A stretch of 30,950 nt of DNA from an uncultured Lachnospiraceae bacterium (GTDB lineage: Bacteria > Bacillota > Clostridia > Lachnospirales > Lachnospiraceae), in the NCBI GenBank assembly GCA_949051815.1, contig CARQVR010000038.1, positions 1 to 30,950 on the forward strand. Reading direction: 5' to 3'. A program made the translations under genes and the position numbers. Shown in pieces: positions 1 to 7,708 of this stretch. The notes beneath the pieces are model-generated. The model was not told where the DNA came from, did no database searches, and worked only from the letters and a program-made list of their open reading frames with translations. Each line of letters starts with the position of its first letter. The first letter of the stretch is position 1.

Positions 1-784
1 CATCGTAAACCACCAGCACATCCTCGCCGTTCTCCATCCACTCCTCACCGATCGCGCAGCCCGAATAAGGCGCTATGTACTGTAAGGGCGCCGTCTCACT
101 GGCAGTCGCGGCAACTACGGTGGTGTACGCCATCGCGCCGTACTCTGTCAGCGTTTTCACAATCGAAGCGACCGTGGACGCCTTCTGGCCGATAGCCACA
201 TAGATACATTTCACGCCCTGTCCCTTCTGGTTGATAATCGTATCAATGGCAATCGCCGTCTTACCGGTCTGTCTGTCGCCGATAATCAGCTCACGCTGTC
301 CTCTTCCGATGGGCACCATGGAGTCGATCGCCTTGATACCTGTCTGTAACGGTGTGTCCACGGATTTTCTCGTGATAACACCGGATGCAACTCTCTCAAT
401 CTTACGATATTTGTCAGTCTGGATCGGACCCTTGCCGTCAATCGGCTGGCCCAGAGCATTTACGACACGTCCGAGCATGCAGTCGCCAGCGGGCACCTCC
501 ACCACGCGCCCTGTGGTCTTCACGGTATCGCCCTCGTTGATGTTGTGCTGGTTACCAAACAGAACCGCACCCACATTGTCTTCCTCGAGGTTCAGGATCA
601 TACCGTAAACTTCGCCGGGGAACTCCAAAAGCTCACCCTGCATTGCATTCTCAAGTCCGTGCACACGAGCAATACCGTCCGCCACCTGAATAACCGTACC
701 CACTTCGGATACTTCCAGCTCGGAAGCATATCTCTTAATCTGATCCTTAATGACTGAACTGATCTCTTCTGGTCTTAAATTCAT
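1..784 (-). CDS. atpA: ATP synthase F1 alpha subunit (5' part, runs off the window)
   Basis: Non-catalytic alpha subunit of the F1 head; three copies alternate with beta subunits. The visible 261 codons read MNLRPEEISSVIKDQIKRY at the N-terminus, then the beta-barrel domain, then the nucleotide-binding domain with Walker A GDRQTGKTA near residues 168-176 and the conserved VPIGRGQRELIIGDRQ stretch before it. The frame is open to base 1, so the C-terminal half, and presumably atpG, atpD and atpC, lie outside. The ATG at 784 is preceded by AAAGGTG about 12 bases upstream. It is the last visible gene of the atp operon and is separated from atpH by 110 bases holding a hairpin. Identification is by family motifs and operon position, and is secure. 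Confidence 0.97.
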   Translation of the reverse strand, partial: MNLRPEEISSVIKDQIKRYASELEVSEVGTVIQVADGIARVHGLENAMQGELLEFPGEVYGMILNLEEDNVGAVLFGNQHNINEGDTVKTTGRVVEVPAGDCMLGRVVNALGQPIDGKGPIQTDKYRKIERVASGVITRKSVDTPLQTGIKAIDSMVPIGRGQRELIIGDRQTGKTAIAIDTIINQKGQGVKCIYVAIGQKASTVASIVKTLTEYGAMAYTTVVAATASETAPLQYIAPYSGCAIGEEWMENGEDVLVVYD

Positions 785-817
785 GGATCATACGCACCTT
801 TCTTTTTATTCGTAAGT

Positions 818-870
818 GTTCAGGCGCCTTCACCTGCGGCCCTGCATAAAATGCGCGGCCTGCGCCGAAC
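818..870 (-). other. Intra-operon hairpin between atpH and atpA
   Basis: GTTC-A-GGCGC at 818-827 pairs with GCGCCGAAC at 862-870, with one bulged base, enclosing GC-rich sequence that can pair further. There is no U-tract, so it is not a standard terminator. It may stabilise the mRNA or mark a processing point between atpH and the more highly needed atpA; that role is inference. Confidence 0.4.
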
Positions 871-894
871 GATTACTTATTCACATATTTTCGC

Positions 895-1440
895 CTAAAT
901 CTGTACCTTTAACAGATCCTTCTGCAGCTCGTTCAATTTCGTTCTGATGCTGCTGTCAACAACTCTGTCACCGATCCGGATAACCATTCCCCCGATCAGG
1001 GAAGCGTCCACACTGTAACTGATCTCCATGGATTTATACTGTGTCGTATCGAGCAGCTTCTGCTCCACATCCCTGCACTGGTTACTTTTAAGCGGAACTG
1101 CCGTTGTCACCGTAGCGATGCCTATTCCCTTATGCTCCTTAACCCTGGCGACAAAATATTTCAGGATCCCGTCGATCTCCCTGTAACGGTCTTTCGAGAT
1201 AATGATAGTGAGAAACCCGAGCAGCTCCTCTGATATCCTTCCCTCAAACACACTTTTGGCAACTTCGATCTTCTCTTCCTTAATGATCTTCGGATGATTC
1301 ATCAGTCTGCCGAAATCCGCATTCTCCGCAAGGATTTTCTGAAGCTGTTCCGTTTCTTCTAACAGGACATCTATCTTACCTTCTTCCACCGCAAGCTCGA
1401 ACAACGCGTCACCGTATGTCTTTGAAATCAGTTTAGCCAT
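895..1440 (-). CDS. atpH: ATP synthase F1 delta subunit
   Basis: Delta (OSCP-type) subunit, which joins the top of the F1 head to the peripheral b stalk. The 181-aa length is normal for the family. The N-terminal helical bundle starts MAKLISKTYGDALFELAVEEG, and the C-terminal part carries the family signature SLIGGMVIRIGDRVVDSSI near residues 148-166. The ATG at 1440 has AGGTGAG at a good distance, and its first codons overlap the end of atpF by 13 bases, implying translational coupling. Gene order and sequence leave little doubt. Confidence 0.96.
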   Translation of the reverse strand: MAKLISKTYGDALFELAVEEGKIDVLLEETEQLQKILAENADFGRLMNHPKIIKEEKIEVAKSVFEGRISEELLGFLTIIISKDRYREIDGILKYFVARVKEHKGIGIATVTTAVPLKSNQCRDVEQKLLDTTQYKSMEISYSVDASLIGGMVIRIGDRVVDSSIRTKLNELQKDLLKVQI

Positions 1441-1988
1441 GTGCTCTCACCTATTTCCTTAAGCGTCTCTTCCACCAGACTGTCCTGTACAGTGGTGTCA
1501 ATCGCCGCGTTCACAACCTTGGCTGCCATCATGGATGCAAGCACAACCATTTCGCGCTTCACCTCGTCAACGGCCTTCTTCTTCTCAAGTTCAGCTTCCA
1601 CACCGGCTCTCTCAAGAATCCTGGCCGCCTCCTCCTTCGCGTCCGCCACGATCTTATTTTCGTTCGCCAGAGCTTTCTTGCGCGCCTCTGCGAGAATCTC
1701 TTCGGCTTCTCTGTCTATTTCTTTCAGCTTAGTCTCGTACTCTTCCTTCAGCGCCTTGGCATTCTCCATGTCGGATGCCGCCGTATCCAGCTCGCTTTTG
1801 ATACGCTCCTGCCGCTTTTCCATCATCTCCCGCACGGGATTAAACAGAAAATGGGAAGCGATCAGAAAGAGTGAGAATACAGCTATAATCATCAGCACGG
1901 AATCCGCAATCAACTGTAAGTCGAGGTCAAACAGCCTCGGCGCCATTTCTGCGGACGCCAGCGCCAAATTCGCAACTGTCGTACTCAA
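1428..1988 (-). CDS. atpF: ATP synthase F0 b subunit
   Basis: Peripheral stalk subunit b (186 aa). One N-terminal membrane segment around residues 25-48 (SVLMIIAVFSLFLIASHFLF) is followed by a long charged amphipathic helix rich in Glu, Lys and Ala (about 55-160), the expected right-handed coiled coil. The start codon appears to be TTG at 1988: a strong AAAGGAGG lies about 9 bases upstream, and the next Met would cut into the N-terminus. It overlaps atpH at its 3' end. A long plus-strand reading frame across the same bases is the Ser/Ala-rich shadow of this coiled coil and is not a gene. Confidence 0.95.
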   Translation of the reverse strand: MSTTVANLALASAEMAPRLFDLDLQLIADSVLMIIAVFSLFLIASHFLFNPVREMMEKRQERIKSELDTAASDMENAKALKEEYETKLKEIDREAEEILAEARKKALANENKIVADAKEEAARILERAGVEAELEKKKAVDEVKREMVVLASMMAAKVVNAAIDTTVQDSLVEETLKEIGESTWLN

Positions 1989-2070
1989 GCGTCAGTCCTC
2001 CTTTCATTGAAATGTGTATCGCAGGTCCGCGCACCTGCTGCGCTGACCGCAAGAACACTTATATTGTACC

Positions 2071-2115
2071 AGGCATCAAACCCGCCGCAAAGCGGTTTGA
2101 AACGGCCCGATGCCT
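2071..2115 (-). other. Hairpin between atpE and atpF
   Basis: AGGCATC at 2071-2077 pairs with GATGCCT at 2109-2115, with an inner CCGC/GCGG stem around a short loop. It sits in the 139-base gap between the c and b genes. There is no following U-run. Such a structure could protect the upstream atpE message, which is needed in higher copy; that is inference. Confidence 0.4.
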
Positions 2116-2127
2116 GCCGTAACACAG

Positions 2128-2385
2128 TTATGGCAGGAGAGGCTTAACGAAGAGCAGCAGCATTGCAATCAACAGACCGTACAGACCAGTGGTCTCGGCA
2201 ACGGCCTGCCCGAGCAGCATCGTAGAGGTAACATCAGACTTCGCGCCGGGATTTCTGCCTACCGCAGCAGCAGCGTGACCAGCCGCAATACCCTGACCTA
2301 CACCGGGGCCGATACCTGCGATAACCGCAAGGCCCGCGCCGATTGCCGAACATCCTAAGATAAAATTGTTGTTAAATTCTCCCAT
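2128..2385 (-). CDS. atpE: ATP synthase F0 c subunit, Na+-type ligand set
   Basis: Subunit c forms the rotor ring that carries the coupling ion through the membrane. The 85-aa protein is two membrane helices joined by the polar loop VGRNPGAKSDV, with the glycine-rich first helix typical of the family. Helix 1 has Gln31 in GPGVGQG and helix 2 has Glu64-Thr65 in GQAVAETTGLYG. This Gln and Glu-Ser/Thr pair, 33 residues apart, matches the known Na+-binding site of Ilyobacter-type rings (Gln32, Glu65, Ser66). The ATG at 2385 is preceded by AAGGAGG. Family assignment is certain; Na+ specificity is inferred from ligand residues. Confidence 0.96.
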   Translation of the reverse strand: MGEFNNNFILGCSAIGAGLAVIAGIGPGVGQGIAAGHAAAAVGRNPGAKSDVTSTMLLGQAVAETTGLYGLLIAMLLLFVKPLLP

Positions 2386-2481
2386 TTTTCATTTCCTCCT
2401 TATTTGCGCGAATAAACAGAGTCTGAAAGTACAGCATTTTGAGCCTCTGATTATTCGTGTTCTACATATGGTTTACAGTTT

Positions 2482-3201
2482 TTACTCTGTCGTGCAGGCA
2501 TCCGTGATGTACGTCATAGTCAGCATACAGAACACGTACGTCTGGATCGCGCCCGAAAACAGATCGAAATACACATGGAGCGCCGCAGGCCAGATAATCG
2601 CGATCTTCGACAAGAGCGCATACACCAGAGCCATCATAACCGTGCCGGACAAGACGTTCGCAAACAGACGCAGCGACAAAGAGATCGGCACAGCCACGTC
2701 ACCGATCACATTGATCGGCGCCCAGATCGGCCATGGGTCACACAAACCCGACAGCACGCCTTTCACCTTCTGATACCGGAACTTGTTGAAGTGGATCAGT
2801 GCAAACGTCATAACGCCCATAGGCAGCGTCACGCCATAGTCCGCCGTCGGCGGTCTGAGCCCGAACAGTCCTGAAATATTACTCAGCAGGATAAAAATAA
2901 ATATCGTGCTTATGTAATTGCGGAACTGCGGACTGAATTTTCCCATAACGCCGCCAACCATCTTGTCAAGCATCTCAACTACCAGCTCGACAATGTTCTG
3001 GAACGTCCCCGGAACTTCCGAGGCGTGCTTGACGGCATGACTCGCCGCAATGCAGAACCCTATGATTACCAGCATGACAATCAGCACGCACACATGAGTG
3101 GTGGTGATCCATACGGTCTGCCCGAAGAGCTCATAGGAAAAGACGCCGTGAATCATAAAGTCAATGTCCGCACCGCCGGACAACATAATTCCCTGTCCCA
3201 T
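2482..3201 (-). CDS. atpB: ATP synthase F0 a subunit
   Basis: Subunit a provides the two ion half-channels next to the c ring. The 239-aa hydrophobic protein has five or six membrane helices. The essential stator arginine is visible as Arg178 in SLSLRLFANVLSG. Other family features are the NYISTIFIFILLSNISGLFG helix and the C-terminal pair of helices (LSKIAIIWPAALHVYFDLF and IQTYVFCMLTMTYI). The ATG at 3201 has a near-perfect AAAGGAGGTGAG. It lies between atpI and atpE, the normal position. The protein ends ITDACTTE. Confidence 0.96.
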   Translation of the reverse strand: MGQGIMLSGGADIDFMIHGVFSYELFGQTVWITTTHVCVLIVMLVIIGFCIAASHAVKHASEVPGTFQNIVELVVEMLDKMVGGVMGKFSPQFRNYISTIFIFILLSNISGLFGLRPPTADYGVTLPMGVMTFALIHFNKFRYQKVKGVLSGLCDPWPIWAPINVIGDVAVPISLSLRLFANVLSGTVMMALVYALLSKIAIIWPAALHVYFDLFSGAIQTYVFCMLTMTYITDACTTE

Positions 3202-3268
3202 CTTCTCACCTCCTTTTACACGTAATTAAGTATAAAATATATAAAACATGTAACAGCGGTCTGCGCTA

Positions 3269-3682
3269 TTACAAAGCAGTACCGTCCGAAATTTCACGCT
3301 CCTTCTTCCCAGTACGGAGTCTGTGGACAAGGGGATTCAGATAAGCGGACGCTTTCATCCCCATATAACCGCAAAACGTAAAGATCGGATTGGCGAACTC
3401 CGTGCACATAAGCACGCCCAGCACAATCACCAGGACCACATAGCGTATGATATTCTGCGCGCCCAGACTTTTGACGGCTTCCTTCTCCGGCAGATCAAGT
3501 CCCCTGTCCAGAGACCACCACATATGAAACGCACCCGCCACGGCCAGAAAGACGCCGATCCAGAGTCCTATACTGTAAGCAGGATTCCGGGAAAAAAACA
3601 AAAGCGCTATCTCAAAAACAACACCGTATGCCAGAATGCCCAGCCAGAGCTCCAAAAGCGTCTGATCAATCTTTCTTTTCAT
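3269..3682 (-). CDS. atpI: AtpI-like membrane protein of the atp operon
   Basis: Small integral membrane protein (137 aa) at the AtpI position between atpZ and atpB. AtpI-family proteins help c-ring assembly and cation supply. About four membrane segments are visible: residues near 9-30, 35-52, 75-96 and 98-116. The frame is open upstream, but MKRKIDQTLLELW at 3682 is preferred: it follows GAAGAG, gives the usual length, and overlaps the end of atpZ by 17 bases, whereas earlier starts would lie inside atpZ. The sequence is not strongly conserved in this family, so the name rests on size, topology and context. Confidence 0.75.
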   Translation of the reverse strand: MKRKIDQTLLELWLGILAYGVVFEIALLFFSRNPAYSIGLWIGVFLAVAGAFHMWWSLDRGLDLPEKEAVKSLGAQNIIRYVVLVIVLGVLMCTEFANPIFTFCGYMGMKASAYLNPLVHRLRTGKKEREISDGTAL

Positions 3683-3944
3683 GCTCTTCCATCTCTTCTC
3701 TTTTCTGTGTACTGCGCCTGCGTGTTCTTGCCGGCGTCTCATAAATCTTTCTCGCAAACCGGAACACATTGGTAAATCCAGCAAGCGCGCCCACGAAAAA
3801 AAGCGCCACCATCCAGATATTTGTCCCGAGCTTTCTATCCAGAAACATCCCTATAAAGGAACAGAGAAAGATGGGAACAAGCATGTTGACGCCAAACTGT
3901 GTGATCATCATTAACGCCTGATAAACAGTTTTATGATACTTCAA
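3666..3944 (-). CDS. atpZ: AtpZ-like protein, probable first gene of the atp operon
   Basis: AtpZ/AtpI-type two-helix membrane protein. The core reads QALMMITQFGVNMLVPIFL, then GMFLDRKLGTNIWMVALFF and GALAGFTNVFRFARK, ending in a charged tail. The reading frame is open back to an ATG at 4043, but the TTG at 3944 (92 aa) is the likelier start. GGAAGGCGG lies just upstream of it, the extra 33 residues do not look like the family, and a consensus promoter (3993-4021) lies inside the longer version. Family members work with AtpI on c-ring assembly and possibly Mg2+/Ca2+ transport. The start is inferred. Confidence 0.72.
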   Translation of the reverse strand: MKYHKTVYQALMMITQFGVNMLVPIFLCSFIGMFLDRKLGTNIWMVALFFVGALAGFTNVFRFARKIYETPARTRRRSTQKREEMEEHEKKD

Positions 3945-3992
3945 AGTACCGCCTTCCCAATCCACAAATTTCCCCCAGAGCCTAACAAGAAA

Positions 3993-4021
3993 ATTATACT
4001 CATTTTTGGTACTTTTGTCCA
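3993..4021 (-). promoter_or_regulatory. Probable promoter of the atp operon
   Basis: Read on the minus strand, TGGACA (4021-4016) and TATAAT (3998-3993) are separated by exactly 17 bases, close to the vegetative sigma consensus. It lies about 50 bases upstream of the proposed TTG start of atpZ. Confidence 0.65.
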
Positions 4022-4061
4022 GACCAACTTCAATAATGGGCAAATTTTAGGGGGGGAAGCG

Positions 4062-4090
4062 TTGACATTTATCCTCCGGCGGTGTACGGT
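4062..4090 (+). promoter_or_regulatory. Probable promoter of the DUF402 gene
   Basis: TTGACA at 4062-4067 is followed after 17 bases by TACGGT at 4085-4090. The -35 box is perfect and the -10 box is weak. It is divergent from the atp promoter; the two -35 boxes lie about 40 bases apart. Confidence 0.5.
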
Positions 4091-4121
4091 TAAATAACAA
4101 AGCAAGCGAGGGGGACAAAAC

Positions 4122-4598
4122 ATGGCAGATCCGATTCTTTACCGCAAGAGACTGATTCCGGAGGAATGCGTCCTGTTAAAAGACGACAGGCTTCTTTACC
4201 GCGGCGAAGATATCATTGTGACTGCATGGAACACGCTGAAACCCCGAAAAGATCTGCATCACGGCCTTTCCTGCTACTACCTGCGGGAGGGCATAAAAGT
4301 GAGCCGTTTCTACAACGAAAACGGCTCTCTTCTGTACTGGTACTGCGATATCGTAGACTACGACCACGACGACAAAACAGATACCTATATCATTACCGAC
4401 CTTCTGGCCGACGTCATCATCTACCCGGACGGCTTCGTGAAAGTCGTGGATATCGACGAACTCGCCACCGCCAAAGAAGCGGGACTGTTGACCGACGCCA
4501 TGCTAAAGCAGGCGCTCCTGACCCTCAGCCGCCTCCTGGATATAATCTATGCGGGCGGGTTTGAGAAGCTGCAGGAGCCGCTGGAGAAATACAGATAG
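4122..4598 (+). CDS. DUF402 domain protein
   Basis: A 158-aa soluble protein matching the DUF402 fold. The SCYYLREG and KVSRFYNENGSLLYWYCDIV blocks lead to the hallmark YIITDLLADVIIYPDGFVKV, followed by a C-terminal helical tail (DELATAKEAGLLTDAMLKQ). Characterised DUF402 relatives include a nucleoside tri/diphosphatase and FAU-1-type RNA-binding proteins; the conserved Asp/Tyr residues suggest a phosphohydrolase, but the substrate cannot be told from sequence. The ATG at 4122 has GAGGGGG 8-9 bases upstream. It is monocistronic and divergent from the atp operon. Confidence 0.8.
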   Translation: MADPILYRKRLIPEECVLLKDDRLLYRGEDIIVTAWNTLKPRKDLHHGLSCYYLREGIKVSRFYNENGSLLYWYCDIVDYDHDDKTDTYIITDLLADVIIYPDGFVKVVDIDELATAKEAGLLTDAMLKQALLTLSRLLDIIYAGGFEKLQEPLEKYR

Positions 4599-4621
4599 TT
4601 CTCTGCGCCGCCGTGCCGATT

Positions 4622-4652
4622 CGCAAAACCGCCGCTTCGCGGCTTCCTTTTG
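4622..4652. terminator. Possible terminator hairpin after the DUF402 gene
   Basis: GCAAAA-cc-GCCGC-TTC-GCGGC-ttcc-TTTTGC folds with a 3-base loop and an internal loop. The A-run before and T-run after the GC stem suit a bidirectional terminator between convergent genes. Confidence 0.45.
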
Positions 4653-4675
4653 CTCATCCCGGGCTTTCGCCCTAT

Positions 4676-4737
4676 AGATTACCGTCAGTGAAGCCATCCG
4701 AAAGCAAGCTTTCTTCCGGTTTCACTGACGGTAATCT
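4676..4737. repeat. Long inverted repeat between convergent genes
   Basis: A perfect 17-base arm, AGATTACCGTCAGTGAA (4676-4692), has its complement at 4721-4737, with an inner GAAAGC-aa-GCTTTC stem. There is no T-run after it on either strand. It could be a bidirectional terminator helper or a small palindromic repeat element present elsewhere in the genome; one copy here cannot decide. Confidence 0.6.
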
Positions 4738-4751
4738 GCACGGCTCAATGC

Positions 4752-5951
4752 TTAATAGAAAATATGCCCTCCGATTCTGTATCTGGGCTCGATTCCATCA
4801 ACGGGCGTCCTGAAATAGACGCAGTTGCTTACGTTGGTGGTGCCGCCCATAACCTCGTCCGCGGCCTGATAACAGCTTCCGGTCGCTCTGCCCTCCGCGA
4901 GCGCGAGCGCAAGGCGTCCGCTGGCCACAGGAGAAAACTGTCCCGACTGGTAAATGACTCCGGTTACCGTATCAGGGTATACGGAGCTTAGTACACGGTT
5001 GATTACCACGGAGCCGACAGCCACCTGTCCGCTGTAGGACTCGCCGCCCGCCTCACAGTAAATCAGATTCGCCAGAAGGTATCTGTCCCCCTCCGCGAAA
5101 CTCACTTCGGAAATATCACGCCAGCTCGACTGAGCCGCCAGCTCCGCCATGCGGATTTCCTCCGCCAGCTTGGCGCGGAGCGCGGAAAGATTCTCCTCCT
5201 GTTCCTTAAGCTGCTGCTCGTAGGCGAGCGCAGCCGCCTCCGCCTCGGAAATCTGGTTCGCCGTGGCGTTCAGACTGCTGGAGGTCTGGCTCACAAGTCC
5301 GGAAACACGCCCCTGCTCCGCTACGACCTGCACCTTATATTCGCCCAGCTCTTCCCTGTTTTTTTCCTGCTCCGCCTTGGCGTACTCCAGTTCCTCCTGC
5401 TTCTGTTCCATCGCCGCCTGTGCGGCCTTATACTCGTCCAGCACCTTTTTCTGATAAGCGGAAAGCTGCTCGATATATTCGTTTTTATTCAGGAAATCAG
5501 ACAGACTGCCCGAGGAAAAAAACAACTCCATATACAGATTGCTGCTGCGTTCATAGGTGAACTGGATCTGTTTTTTCATGGTGGTATACTGTGCTTCTTT
5601 TAAAGCAATCGCTTCCGCCAGCTCCTCTTCCACCTGCGCGATCTGCTCTTCCAACCCGGCGATCTCTTCTTCCTTGTCGGCGATCTGTTCCTCCAGCTCA
5701 TTCAGATTATTGCTCACCTGCGTAAGCTCCGTGTTCAGCGTAGAGAGCGCGCCCTGTAAGGAACTGTGCTGTTCGTTCAGCCCTTTCAGGTTTTCCTCCG
5801 TCTCATCCAGTTTTTCTTCCGTTTCCTCCCGCTGCTGCTCCGCTTCCTCGATCTGCTTTCTGGTCTCCTCCGTAGCCTGCACGGAGAGCGGCATCATGCC
5901 GCAAAGCAGAACAAGCGCCAGACATGCGGCCGGTCTTCGTCTCATTTCCAT
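4752..5951 (-). CDS. Secreted coiled-coil cell-wall hydrolase, SleB type
   Basis: Exported peptidoglycan hydrolase. A signal peptide (MEMRRRPAACLALVLLCGMM...VQA) is followed by a long Glu/Gln-rich coiled coil (about residues 27-270), as in PcsB/CwlO-like proteins. The C-terminal ~110 residues are a SleB/CwlJ-type Hydrolase_2 domain, with LLANLIYCEAGGESYSGQ (probable catalytic Glu near 300), VINRV and GQFSPV. The frame extends to a GTG at 6032, but the upstream residues are not signal-like; ATG 5951 or 5963 fits better and neither has an ideal ribosome site. It is the last gene of the minus-strand run. SleB domains are not limited to spores, so vegetative wall remodelling is equally possible. 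Confidence 0.85.
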   Translation of the reverse strand: MEMRRRPAACLALVLLCGMMPLSVQATEETRKQIEEAEQQREETEEKLDETEENLKGLNEQHSSLQGALSTLNTELTQVSNNLNELEEQIADKEEEIAGLEEQIAQVEEELAEAIALKEAQYTTMKKQIQFTYERSSNLYMELFFSSGSLSDFLNKNEYIEQLSAYQKKVLDEYKAAQAAMEQKQEELEYAKAEQEKNREELGEYKVQVVAEQGRVSGLVSQTSSSLNATANQISEAEAAALAYEQQLKEQEENLSALRAKLAEEIRMAELAAQSSWRDISEVSFAEGDRYLLANLIYCEAGGESYSGQVAVGSVVINRVLSSVYPDTVTGVIYQSGQFSPVASGRLALALAEGRATGSCYQAADEVMGGTTNVSNCVYFRTPVDGIEPRYRIGGHIFY

Positions 5952-6047
5952 AGTAACAGCCATGCCTTTCTGCCCGCAGGCCAAATGCCCCGGACACGCT
6001 AATGTGCTGATATATTCATTTCTGCAAGCCACGAATGGGTTGACACA

Positions 6048-6479
6048 TTAACAGTTCTCGATCAAATCCACACGTCTCTCATGCCTCTCCCCGTGGGAAA
6101 AAGGCGTGTCCAGAAAAATATCCACGATATCCATTGCAACCGCTTCCCCGATGATCGCCGCGCCCATGGCAAGCACGTTCGCGTTGTTGTGCTCTCTTGT
6201 CAGCCTTGCAGACACCGGATCGCCGCAGAGCGCGCAGCGGATCCCCTTCACCTTGTTCGCCGTCATGGAAATGCCGATGCCTGTGGTACAGATCACAATG
6301 CCTCTGTCGCACTCTCCCGACGCCACCGCCTTTGCCACCGCCGCACCGAAAACGGGATAATCGCAGGAACTCTTGTCCGGACATCCGAAGTCCTTATACT
6401 CCAGTCCCCGTTCCTTCAAATGCGCCATTACCTTCTGTCTCAAATCATATCCGCCGTGGTCACTTCCTATTGCTATCAT
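6048..6479 (-). CDS. rpiB: Ribose-5-phosphate isomerase B
   Basis: Interconverts ribose 5-phosphate and ribulose 5-phosphate in the non-oxidative pentose phosphate pathway. The 143-aa protein shows the RpiB/LacAB motifs: IAIGSDHGGYDLR at the N-terminus, the active-site loop ICTTGIGISMTANKVKGIR with the catalytic Cys (about residue 66), and the HNNANVLAMG substrate loop. ATG 6479 is chosen over the upstream in-frame start because AAGGAAGG sits 6-7 bases before it and the protein then has the usual length. RpiB and Sua5-type genes are neighbours in many clostridia. Confidence 0.93.
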   Translation of the reverse strand: MIAIGSDHGGYDLRQKVMAHLKERGLEYKDFGCPDKSSCDYPVFGAAVAKAVASGECDRGIVICTTGIGISMTANKVKGIRCALCGDPVSARLTREHNNANVLAMGAAIIGEAVAMDIVDIFLDTPFSHGERHERRVDLIENC

Positions 6480-6577
6480 ATTTACCTTCCTTTCCGAAGC
6501 GCGCTGACCGCTGCTTCCTGTGTATTTATTTTCGCAAACAATGAGCCCGGGTGCCGTGCGAAAGATCAGACTTCTTC

Positions 6578-7633
6578 TCACACGTTAATCACTCTGTGCC
6601 CCGCCGCTTTCAGCAGCCGGTTCATCACTGCCTGAGAGACGCCTTCACCGTCGAAACTTTCCGAATAGATCAGTTCCACGCCCTCGTCGTCAAACTCCCG
6701 CAGAATACGGTACAGTCCCCTCGCCGCTGCCGCCGCGTCCGTTCTTTTTCCTACGCTGCGCAACACATCCGCCTCATACATGGCAACCGTCTCATCGGTA
6801 GCGATAACGCCCGTCTTTTTCCCGCTTTCGCGTCCCCCCGCGAGTTCTCCTCTGATATACGCCGTCACCGCTTCCGCCGGTCCTCTGACGATAACCAGCT
6901 CGCCTTCCGGCGCGTAATGCCTGTATTTCATGCCCGGCGCTTTCGGGGCTTGTCCACTGTCGGCAGAAAAGAGCGTGACGTCCTCCTCCACGCGCCCCAG
7001 CGTCTGCCGGAGCATTTCCCCCGTGATAAAACCGGGACGCAGAATCGCAGGCGGCTTCACAGTCAGATCCACAATCGTTGACTCCAGCCCGAGCGTGGCG
7101 TCACCGCCATCCAGAATCATATCTGCCCTGCCGTCCAGATCCTGTGCCACATAGGATGCACAGGTAGGACTCGGCCTGCCGGAACGGTTCGCGCTTGGCG
7201 CGGCCACATAGCCGCCTGCTGCCCTGATAAACGCCAAAGCCACCTTGTCGGACGGCATACGCACCGCCACCGTGTCAAGCCCGCCCGTCGTCTCCCGCGG
7301 CACCAGCTCCGATTTCTCCAGAATCATGGTGAGCGGCCCGGGCCAGAAAGCCTCCGCCAGCTTCTTTGCCGTCTCCGGCACACCCTTTACAATGGCCGCC
7401 AGCGCCTCCATGTCCGCAATATGAACAATCAGCGGATTGTCGGACGGTCTGCCCTTGGCCTCATAAATTTTTCTGGAAGAAGCCGGATTCAGCGCGTCTC
7501 CTCCCAGACCATAAACCGTCTCTGTGGGGAACGCCACCAGTCCGCCCGCCCTGATGATCTCACCGGCCTCGCGGATCGCCGCTTCCGCTCCCTGCCGTTC
7601 TTCTATCCGGATTACCTTTGTATTCACATCCAC
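6578..7633 (-). CDS. L-threonylcarbamoyladenylate synthase, Sua5 type
   Basis: Makes threonylcarbamoyl-AMP from Thr, bicarbonate and ATP for the universal t6A37 tRNA modification. The N-terminal YrdC domain (about residues 15-205) contains FPTETVYGLGGDA, the KGRPSDNPLIVHI substrate motif and SANRSGRPSPT. The C-terminal Sua5 extension (about 240-350) has the linker KAPGMKYRHYAPEGELVI, so this is the long Sua5/YwlC form and not short TsaC. The displayed start is GTG 7633; a second GTG two codons later has better spacing from GGAAGG and may be the true start. It lies between cwlD-like and rpiB genes on the same strand. Confidence 0.93.
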   Translation of the reverse strand: MDVNTKVIRIEERQGAEAAIREAGEIIRAGGLVAFPTETVYGLGGDALNPASSRKIYEAKGRPSDNPLIVHIADMEALAAIVKGVPETAKKLAEAFWPGPLTMILEKSELVPRETTGGLDTVAVRMPSDKVALAFIRAAGGYVAAPSANRSGRPSPTCASYVAQDLDGRADMILDGGDATLGLESTIVDLTVKPPAILRPGFITGEMLRQTLGRVEEDVTLFSADSGQAPKAPGMKYRHYAPEGELVIVRGPAEAVTAYIRGELAGGRESGKKTGVIATDETVAMYEADVLRSVGKRTDAAAAARGLYRILREFDDEGVELIYSESFDGEGVSQAVMNRLLKAAGHRVINV

Positions 7634-7708
7634 ATCCTTCCCACTCTGTATCCATAATATGCCTGTGCCCGGGCAGGGTCCTGCACAAAAGCCGCTTCCG
7701 GATCGTAT

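Noticed and set aside
1441..2010. A 189-aa plus-strand frame over atpF
   Set aside because: Low-complexity Ser/Ala shadow of the atpF coiled coil.
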